The notes beneath the pieces are model-generated. The model was not told the DNA's origin. It saw nothing but the letters and a program-made list of their open reading frames with translations, and did no database searches. The position numbers and the translations under genes are program-made. DNA of 64,000 nucleotides from positions 930,001 through 994,000 of the forward strand of contig JAOANU010000008.1 of the NCBI GenBank assembly GCA_034387635.1, written 5' to 3'. Each line of letters begins with the position of its first letter. Within the stretch, counting starts at the first letter, position 1. This DNA is from Rhodosporidiobolus odoratus. Its lineage: Eukaryota > Basidiomycota > Microbotryomycetes > Sporidiobolales > Sporidiobolaceae. This document shows positions 56,737 through 64,000 of this stretch, one piece after another.

Positions 56737-59700
56737 ATGTCGTACCCTCCGCCAGATCCCTACTATGGATACGGTCAACCTCCGCCGCCCTCTTACGGCT
56801 ACCCTCCCCCGCATCAACAGTCATACTATGGTCAATACCCACAGCAGTCACCGCCACAACCGGCTTATTCCTATGGCGCACCACCACCACCGCAGCATCA
56901 TCAAGGATACGGCTACCCACCACCCCCGGCACCTTCACCATACGGCGGTTACTCGTACCCGCCTGCCCCTTCGTCTTACCCTCCTCCACCTCAGTCCTAC
57001 GCTTCTCCTTCCCCCTCCGCCCCACCCTTGCACGCTCCGCCTCCACCGCAGCCAATAGTGCCTAGAGAGGGCGAACTTAGGCCTCCGCCCGACGTTGGCG
57101 TCGACCCCAACTCGTTTCGACGTTTCTTCAGCCAGGAGCTGCAGAAACTCAGCTACAACTCGAAACCCGTCATCACGAGCTTGACCCTGTTCGCACACGA
57201 GCACAGCGTCAGAATGGGTGTCGTGGTCGCGCAATGTCTGGAGGAACACCTCAGAAATGTGCGTTTCCTTTGTTCCTATCTCGTTCTGATCCCGCATTGC
57301 CCCTTTCCTCCCCCCTTTCCCCTTCTTCTCCTCGGAATGATGGATATGGTCGGAGCAGGCAGGTTGCACACAAGAACGCGGATGCAAAAAGAACCAGACG
57401 CAACAAGCAATTCTTGGGGGGTTGTCGCCGCGTTCCCGTCCTGGTTTTGCGCGCCTGCCTCGTTCCAGTCAGCACGCTCGCCCTGCTCTCTACCTGTGTC
57501 CCGGCAGACTATCGCGAGTGCCTCGTACACCAGCGCGCTCTGCCCCGCTCTCTCCTGCCTCGCCGAAAGCTGTCCGACTGCCGTGCTTGATCTTGATTGC
57601 GAAAGCGAGCAAGACCGGGCTCCATCCGTAGACCAAGAAAGCGGGTCGTGCAGAAAGTGCAGCGGTGCCGTACAGCTCCCTCTAGCGCGACAGAGCAGGC
57701 GAAACTGACCAACTCGTTCTCTTTCTTGGCCCCCTTCCCGTTCGACTCACACCCTTCCGATGCTGTCTTCTTCCTCTTCTCTTCTCCGCTTCACTCGATG
57801 TCCATCCATTCTCCGTCGACCATCCTATCGCTGATAGTGTCCTGCCGTTCACCTACTTCCGACTTTTTACCTTCTCGATTCAATCTCGAAGAACATCGGT
57901 CCGCCCTATCTGACCCTCTTCTCGCGCTTTCTCGAGCGTGGCTTCCTCTCCTCCTATCACTCGGCGGATCCGTCGACCAAGACTAAACTCGAAGAGTTGC
58001 TCGGCACCTGGAAGACGGGCGGCGCCGACGGAGGCGAGCTGTTCAGGTTGCCCGAAGAGGGCAGGGAGGGTAGGGTTCAGCGGGGTATTGAGACTGCGCT
58101 TTGGGGTTCCAGGGGTAAGGGCGGGCTTAGTGGTACCACGAAGGAGACCAGCGGGGGGTATGGCAATGGCGTGCGTTCCGCCTTTTCTCCCGTGTGTGCC
58201 TCGGTTGTCTGTCTATCCGCCTCACACCCTGCCTTACCTTCTGCCGTCACAACTTCTTCATCTGCACGCGTGCGTGCCTGCCTGTTGGGGGGTGCAGCTT
58301 GTTCCGATAGGACGATGACCGGTGGTATTGACGCTACGCTTCTTCCGCAGGTTGCCCAGCTCCCGCAGGCCGCCACGACGTCCGAGCGTTCCGGCGTGCT
58401 TTACGATGTCCGCCGTCTACTAGGTCTAAGGCAGGAGCACTCTCAGAAAGCACCCGGAGATGCAGTTAACGAGGGCCAGATTTCGGCATTGAAAAAGGTG
58501 AGCTCCCTCGCACCGTCGAACAGCCCACGGTACTGGCGGTCTCTGCGCTCGCTCTTTGCCCGACGACCAATTGCTGACCGCCTTATCATCCGGCGTTTGC
58601 AGCTCGAGTCCCTCATTCTGAATACTCAGCTCACCACAGACCAAGTAAACCAAATTCGTGCGCAACTCGCCGCTCTCGCTCCCCCCGTCCCCGCCCCGAC
58701 TCCAACGCCGGTCCTTCTCCCTACCCCGACTGCTGCGCCCATCGCCTCCGTTCCTTCCCTCTCTCCCGTGCCGGTCTTGCCGCCCAGTGTCCCCGGTTCC
58801 GTGCCTTCCCCTCCTGCGCCCGTACCTCCAATCCTTCCGCTCGCGTCAGAACCGGCCACGACAGCGGCGAATCCGCTCGCAGGTATAGATCTTTCCCTGC
58901 TGTCCCAGCTTTCCGCAACCGGTGCTTTGGCGAATCTCTTCCAGAACGCGGACTCGCCCGCACCAGCCGCGACCGCACCAGCGGCGTCAGTGCCGCCAGT
59001 CAAGATTGAAGAAATCAAGCCACAACTCGAGGAGGAAAAACCAAAGCTGGATGAACAGTTTGACGACGCGGCAGGTCTATGGGAGGGAGAAGTCCTGAGG
59101 ATGGGGGTTGGGATGGGCAACGCTGAAATTGCACTGTACGGTATTGAGCTATTCCCCCGGTGTCTCCCGTGGCCCGATGATCTTGCGCTTGACTGATGTT
59201 TTCTCTATCATCGGTCTGCAGTCAACGCCCTCAGGCTCCCAATGTCCTCTACACCCTCCTTCCTCTCACTTGCCAACAATGCGGTCTTCGCTTGTTCGAG
59301 TCTCGTCACGGTAAGCGCAAGATGGATCAGCATCTCGACTGGCATTTCAATTACAAGAGGAGGATTCGGGAGGGCGCTGGCAGGACGGCTGGCAGAGGTT
59401 GGTTCACGAAGGAAGAAGTGCGCAGACCCTGCTCTCTATTTCCAACAGCTATACTGATCGTCTAATTTCGCAGGAATGGTACTCTTCCTCTTCCGCCACG
59501 ATGGAGTCCGCCTCCGCCTCGACTGCGCTCGCAAGCGCCGGCGCCTCCTCTTTGTCTTCGACAACCCTCGCTGCACCCAACGGTGTTGACCGCGCGGCGT
59601 TGATGAAAGAAAAGGTACCCGTGCCACCCGCCGGCTCGCAAGAAGGACTCGGGGACAAGCCTTGCCCAATCTGCCAAGACAGGTTCAAGAGTGAATGGAG

Positions 59701-60224
59701 CGACGAGGAGGAAGAGTGGGTGTGGTGGAACGCGCGAGTGATTGAGGGTGTGGTGCGTTGCTCTCATCTTTGCCTTGCTCTCATCTTTGCCTTGCGCTCG
59801 TCCTTGCCGAGCTTTCCCCCTCACCTCGGCGCGCCGCTAACTCGGTGTGTCTGTACGCGTCTACGAGCAATAGCTCTACCACGCCACCTGCCACGCCGAA
59901 GCCTCCCTGTCCCGCGTTAATAACGCATCGTCCGCCACTTCCGCCTCATTAAACGCGACCCGCGAAACAACGCCTGCTGCCGCCTCTCTAGGCACGAAGA
60001 AGCGTACCGCAGATGCGCTCATCTCCCCAGTCAAGCCGGATCTTTTCCGTTCCGCCAGCGAAGACGAAGACGACAGCCTCGCCCTCGGCTCAAATGGTAG
60101 GCCAGCTTTAGACGGCGAACCAGAACTCAAGAGGGTGAAGCAGGAACCAGATTGGGAGGAAGACAACGGAGCGACAAGCGGGATGCATATGCCTCTTCTC
60201 GAAGACGGTGGGGCCGGCCCTTGA
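56737..60224 (+). CDS. PCF11: mRNA cleavage and polyadenylation factor Pcf11
   Basis: Exons 56737-57258, 57838-58170, 58351-58497, 58603-59135, 59222-59417, 59474-59752, 59874-60224; 786 residues. Pcf11 is a subunit of cleavage factor IA. It binds the phosphorylated tail of RNA polymerase II and couples 3' processing to termination. Residues 1-120 are a Tyr/Pro/Gln-rich tract. The CTD-interacting domain follows: FRRFFSQELQKLSYNSKPVI, then TFYLLDSISKNIGPPYLTLF and FSRFLERGFLSSY. A Pro/Ala-rich linker leads to two zinc modules: LTCQQCGLRLF with MDQHLDWHF near 530-553, and PCPICQDRF with YHATCHAE near 640-675. This CID plus two-finger layout is characteristic of the family. The first intron is long (579 bp), and its acceptor was chosen to keep the CID helix in phase. 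Confidence 0.93.
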
Positions 60225-60395
60225 TCATATCGCGTCGGACCTGATTTGGGAGCCATTTTGTCGTAGCATAGCAGTAGTGTGCGTAGCGCTCACATACTAG
60301 CAAATTTGTCATCAGATTGAAGAACGGACATGGAGCTTGAGAGTGCGGCCTGAAACAGGAAATCATGCACAATACCAAGTATCCGCCCGGGCGTA

Positions 60396-61057
60396 CTATT
60401 CGCCGTCCCCTCCATCGCCGCTCCCACCGTCGTTGTCGTCATCGTCATCCACTTTCAGGAACAAAGAGTCAGGGGTCTACTCGAGTGGCCAGCCAGCTCA
60501 CGGACTAGACTCACGGGCGTCGGCAAGTATCAGACCTCCTGCCAAGCCCGCCGCTCCCGCTCCGGCAGCCATCATAGCTCCTCCTCCGCCGCGTCCCCCT
60601 TTCTGCTGCTCGACGACGTAGACCGCTTGCGGCTGTCGAGGTCCGCAATTCGGCTGAGGAGCGAAGCCGGGCTGCGGGTAACCGGGGTAACCCTGAGGAG
60701 GAAAATCTTGCTGAGGGTAACCGTGCGGCGGATACGGAGCTGTAGCCAGGGGCGAGAGAGTTCAGTGCAAAGCGCAGCGATCGAGAGAGACCTTCACGCG
60801 TGTAGACTCGACACGAGCAGGGTCGGCAGCTTGGCCCATTTCGCTCATCCGAGCGACTGGCTACATTGCCCTGATTCGCTGTCGCGCCGGTTACCTCTAG
60901 GATGCTCACCTATGCCTATAGGGATGGAAGAAGAAGACGCACGGTGTCCCCCGTAACCTTGCGGCGCATAGGCCTGCTGTTGAGGCGGCGGAAACTGTTG
61001 ATGTGGGTATTGCTGCTGACGGTCGTGCTCAGATGGGCTTGATCCCCCGCAGCCCAT
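60396..61057 (-). CDS. Small MGC-start membrane-associated protein, Tyr/Pro/Gln-rich
   Basis: Exons on the minus strand: 61057-60910, 60739-60515, 60451-60396; 142 residues. The start MGCGGSSPSE fits N-myristoylation at Gly2 with palmitoylation at Cys3, so the N-terminus probably sits on a membrane. The middle has GYP/YPQ repeats (GYPQQDFPPQGYPGYPQPGF). A Gly/Ala-rich hydrophobic stretch follows (GGAMMAAGAGAAGLAGGLIL, near residues 102-121), like the C-terminal segment of small plant and fungal XYPPX glycine-rich proteins. The last exon adds an acidic Asp/Gly tail. The function is not known. It converges with PCF11, 171 bases away. Confidence 0.78.
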
Positions 61058-61490
61058 ATTGTGTGAGTGCAAGAAGGAGAAAATCGAGTGGTAAGAGAAG
61101 CGAGAGCAAGCACAAGAACCCGGGACGAGAATGGGGAGAAAGGAGGTACAGTAAACCTTACCTTCTTCGCCGGGGACAGTGGGACCGAGCGGGGCGGGCG
61201 GTCCCACGGCCTCGACTCAGCCTGTTGACGATCGCCCGAGGCTGGAACAACCTGGTTACGCACCGCTGAGCAGAGGACGGGTCCGACTTCGTCAACCTTC
61301 TCAACTTGCTGTTCTTCCCTCTGACTTTCGAGCCGTTTTGTGAGGCAGCGGCGGTTAGACGGCTTCGGACGATCTTTGTCGCGTTTCTAGCGCGCTAGGC
61401 GGACCATCCACCTTTCCAGCTGCTACGGGGCAGCCTTCAGAAAGCTGCCGACCGATTCGTGAGCCTTGACGGTGGCGATTCCACGCAAGT

Positions 61491-63148
61491 TCAGGCTACG
61501 AAAGGAAACATGACTGTACAGCACCGAGACGCAGGTGTACATCAGCCCAGCCGCGAGACGCAGAACAACGTACGAGGCGGAATGCGCACCTTTCCTGCCC
61601 CTGGGGTACTTGTCACCGAACTCCTTCCTGTACCTCCTGTGTTTCTTTAGCGCCCAGACATACATTTGAGCCACGGCAACGGCGGTAAAGAGCGCAGCTG
61701 TGCGGAAGAAACATTAAGGCCGGGGCAAGTCTCGACTAGGAAAGCATGCGCAGAGTGAGAAGCATGAACTTACCTGCCCAATTTCCCGTCAAGGCGGTGA
61801 ATGCTACCCATGCAATGGTCTCGAAGAAGTAATTCGCACAAGACACGAGGTTGAAGCCGTAACCTTGAGGGATTCGGCGGATCTTGGTCCCAGCGGGACG
61901 CAGAGAAGACAAATTGAGATGGGTGACGAGATTGGAGACCTCGGCGTACTGTGGTGCATGAGTGTCAGTGATCGTCCTTGCAGACGTGGCAGGTGAATAT
62001 GGGAACAGAGGCCAACTCTGGAAGATGTACAGGAACTGGGTTGTGGCCGAGAAGAAACGGGCATGGAAGACTGGCTTACAACCCAAACCGTTGTCCAGCC
62101 GTAGAGCCATACATTTGAGTCCCTGATCGACCCTTCGAGAGCGCTAGATCCGTTCCAGGGTCCGTAAAGTGGCGCGGCCAGAAGGAGACCAGAAAGCCCC
62201 CAATAGTGACCAGAGCTGTGGATTCAAGTAGGTCAGTAGGGAACGGGCTCCTCCCTGTGATCGTGAAAGGCGCGCACTTCTTGAAAATGTTGAAGAAAGG
62301 CATAGTGGCACTGCTGAAGCGGTGCACGAACAGGGTCTCGAGCTCGCGCTTGGCGTAGTGCGCGAGTACGAGGTAGAGTGCAAGCGTTTGCATGTGCGAG
62401 TGCTCAAAGTCGCGGCGATAGATGAGCGAGCGGGAGAAGTAGAACAGGGGATGGATGAAAAGTGGGCCGAACTAGAAGCTCGTCGAGACGGCAGCCACGA
62501 GGTAGTAGCAGTCCCGTAGAAGGTTGTATCAAGGTTATCATATGATAGAGCGATGGCAATGTAGTCGGGAAAAGGTTAGCGCGATACCCGACGAGGTTAA
62601 AAGAAGCGAAGGCGGCTCACGTATTCAATAAGGAACTACTTTGCCAGGAGCGGCGCAGTCGCGTTGTGTTAAATCAGTCAGCAGTTGTTGTGAGCCTCGC
62701 ATCTCGCAGCTCGAGCGGACAGGGCAACGGAGAGAATGGAAGCGCACGACGGTTTTCCATGCTGTCGAACCGGATCCAGTCAGCGCTTCCCTTCTTCCTT
62801 TTTCGGGAACTCAACGAGTACGTACCAACTTGCGGTCCCAGGTCCTTAACCTCGAGCGAGTCGCCATTGTGGAGACTGAACTGGCTCAAAGGCTTGTCGT
62901 CGTCGTCCAGGAGCTTCTTGTCAATCGTAGTGAGGCGTTGGCGGTGAACCGAAATCTATGAGGGCATTAGAGGGAAGTTCAGTACAGTACGTGGGAGGAT
63001 TGGGTATAATAGGGCTCACGTTGGCCTTGTGGTCGATGGCCTTCTTCAAGTCGAGGACGGTGGGAGCATCGCCCTGAAGAGTGAGGGTTAGGGGGAAGCG
63101 CTTGGAGGACTTCGCTGAGCGGGGCTTGACCGTCAGACTGATAGCCAT
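61491..63148 (-). CDS. TSC13: Very-long-chain trans-2-enoyl-CoA reductase
   Basis: Exons on the minus strand: 63148-63020, 62955-62826, 62761-62748, 62635-62621, 62471-62278, 62215-62080, 61948-61774, 61697-61590, 61513-61491; 307 residues (yeast Tsc13 has 310). It catalyses the last reduction of the fatty-acid elongation cycle in the ER, feeding sphingolipid synthesis. An N-terminal ubiquitin-like part ([11 protein letters not shown] to [11 protein letters not shown]) is followed by [60 protein letters not shown], the catalytic region [20 protein letters not shown], and the end [20 protein letters not shown]. Two consecutive micro-exons of 14 and 15 bp encode AWKTV and FLIEY; without them the reductase domain cannot be read. 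The last exon adds only VMFPFVA. Confidence 0.95.
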
Positions 63149-63370
63149 CTCGGTATTCTAGATCAAGTGCGGGAACTGTTTGACAGCAGACCCGGAGAGA
63201 AGAGAGAACAACAATCTTGGACTTGGTCAGCTACTTCCACAACTCTTATTGACTCTGATACTATATCCTCGGCATCACCAACTCACTCGACACGCTCCGT
63301 AAAAGTTTCAACTCGTGTCATCTCCCAGCGGGAGTTCCCCGTCTCCACTTCCTCCTCACTCGGTTCAGTC
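63149..63370. promoter_or_regulatory. Compact bidirectional promoter of TSC13 and the CDK gene
   Basis: Only 222 bases separate the two divergent start codons, so both promoters and leaders must lie here. No specific operator was recognised. Confidence 0.55.
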
Positions 63371-64000
63371 ATGCAAGCCGCCGAAGCAGCAAATGCCGCC
63401 ATACAAGACAAGTACACCAAGGACAAGAAGGTTGGTGAAGGTACCTACGCCGTCGTCTACCTCGGCAAAGAACTGTCGACAGGCAGAATGGTGGCCATCA
63501 AGAAAGTGCGTTCACCCCGGACCCTTGCAATAACTTGATCTCCGCTGACCCCGGTCCGGCATGCTCGCGCAGATCAAAGTTGGTCAGTTCAAAGATGGCC
63601 TAGACATGTCGGCGATCCGAGAAGTCAAGTTCCTGCGAGAGCTGCGGCACAACAATGTCATCGAGGTCAGCAGTGCATCGCTCTTTCGCCGTCCTCGGGC
63701 CCGCGCTGATACCGCTAGCTCTCCTGCATCTGTCTCCGAACCGAATGAGACTTCGGTTTTCGGCTTCAGCTGCTCGACGTCTTTTCCTCAAAATCCAACC
63801 TCAATTTGGTGCTTGAATTCCTCACAACCGACCTCGAAGCGGTCATCCGCGACAAGGCCCTCGTATTCCAGCAGGCAGACATCAAGAGCTGGATGCTCAT
63901 GACGCTGAAAGGTCTCGACTTTTGCCACCGGAATTGGATCCTGCATCGAGTACGTCTCGCCAACTGGGCGGCCGATTCTTCCCAGCTCAGCCGGCGACTT
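63371..64000 (+). CDS. KIN28: CDK-activating kinase / TFIIH kinase, CDK7-Kin28 type (5' part)
   Basis: Exons 63371-63505, 63573-63665, 63770-63949; the gene runs past the window end. The visible 136 residues form the N-lobe and the start of the C-lobe of a protein kinase: the glycine loop [14 protein letters not shown] near residue 21, the ATP-site lysine in MVAIKKIKVG, the helix [20 protein letters not shown], then [20 protein letters not shown] and [20 protein letters not shown] followed by ILHR. TDLE plus YMLMT-like SWMLMT and HRNWILHR match CDK7/Kin28, which phosphorylates the RNA polymerase II tail and other CDKs. The intron after ILHR falls just before the expected catalytic Asp. Nothing about the C-terminal half can be said. 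Confidence 0.92.

Overview
The window is nuclear DNA of a GC-rich, intron-dense fungus. Genes are packed on both strands and carry many introns, mostly 50-110 nt, whose donors are very often GTACG or GTGCG rather than GTAAGT. Complex I, nucleoporin, CDK7, PCF11 and ferrochelatase genes rule out bacteria. The architecture fits a basidiomycete, most likely a Pucciniomycotina red yeast or relative such as Rhodotorula or Sporobolomyces. The lineage is inference from style and gene content, not from a search. I built the exon models by hand; in every complete multi-exon model the exon lengths sum to a multiple of three.

Layout. 1-2.3 kb: a poorly resolved split gene and non-coding DNA. 2.3-8.7 kb: a C2H2 transcription factor whose fingers are split over five exons, a SIR2-type deacetylase, and a complex I subunit. 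8.7-11.2 kb: gene-poor DNA ending in an intron-containing tRNA-Val. 11.7-16.1 kb: THI6 and a membrane protein gene. 17.2-21.8 kb and 36.7-41.3 kb: two arms of a long inverted repeat, each with an intact copy of the same unrecognised gene. The 14.9 kb between the arms holds a small mitochondrial membrane protein, sideroflexin, purine nucleoside phosphorylase, a P5B ATPase and ferrochelatase. 42.2-49.7 kb: an FxF-type nucleoporin candidate, a Ser/Pro-rich protein and an N-terminally anchored protein. 49.7-54.7 kb: a tandem array with a 1.52 kb period that runs into the last codons of RPL9. 54.6-64 kb: RPL9, PCF11, a small MGC-start protein, TSC13, and the 5' part of a CDK7/KIN28 kinase.

The genes are mostly unrelated housekeeping functions, not one pathway. 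Several pairs share divergent promoters: mitochondrial protein/sideroflexin, PNP/P5B ATPase, RPL9/PCF11 and TSC13/KIN28. The structural features deserve most attention: the inverted repeat that could flip a 15 kb block, the RPL9-tail array, the cluster of micro-exons, and the inflated first intron of PNP. I found no CRISPR array, rRNA, intact transposon or mating pheromone gene.
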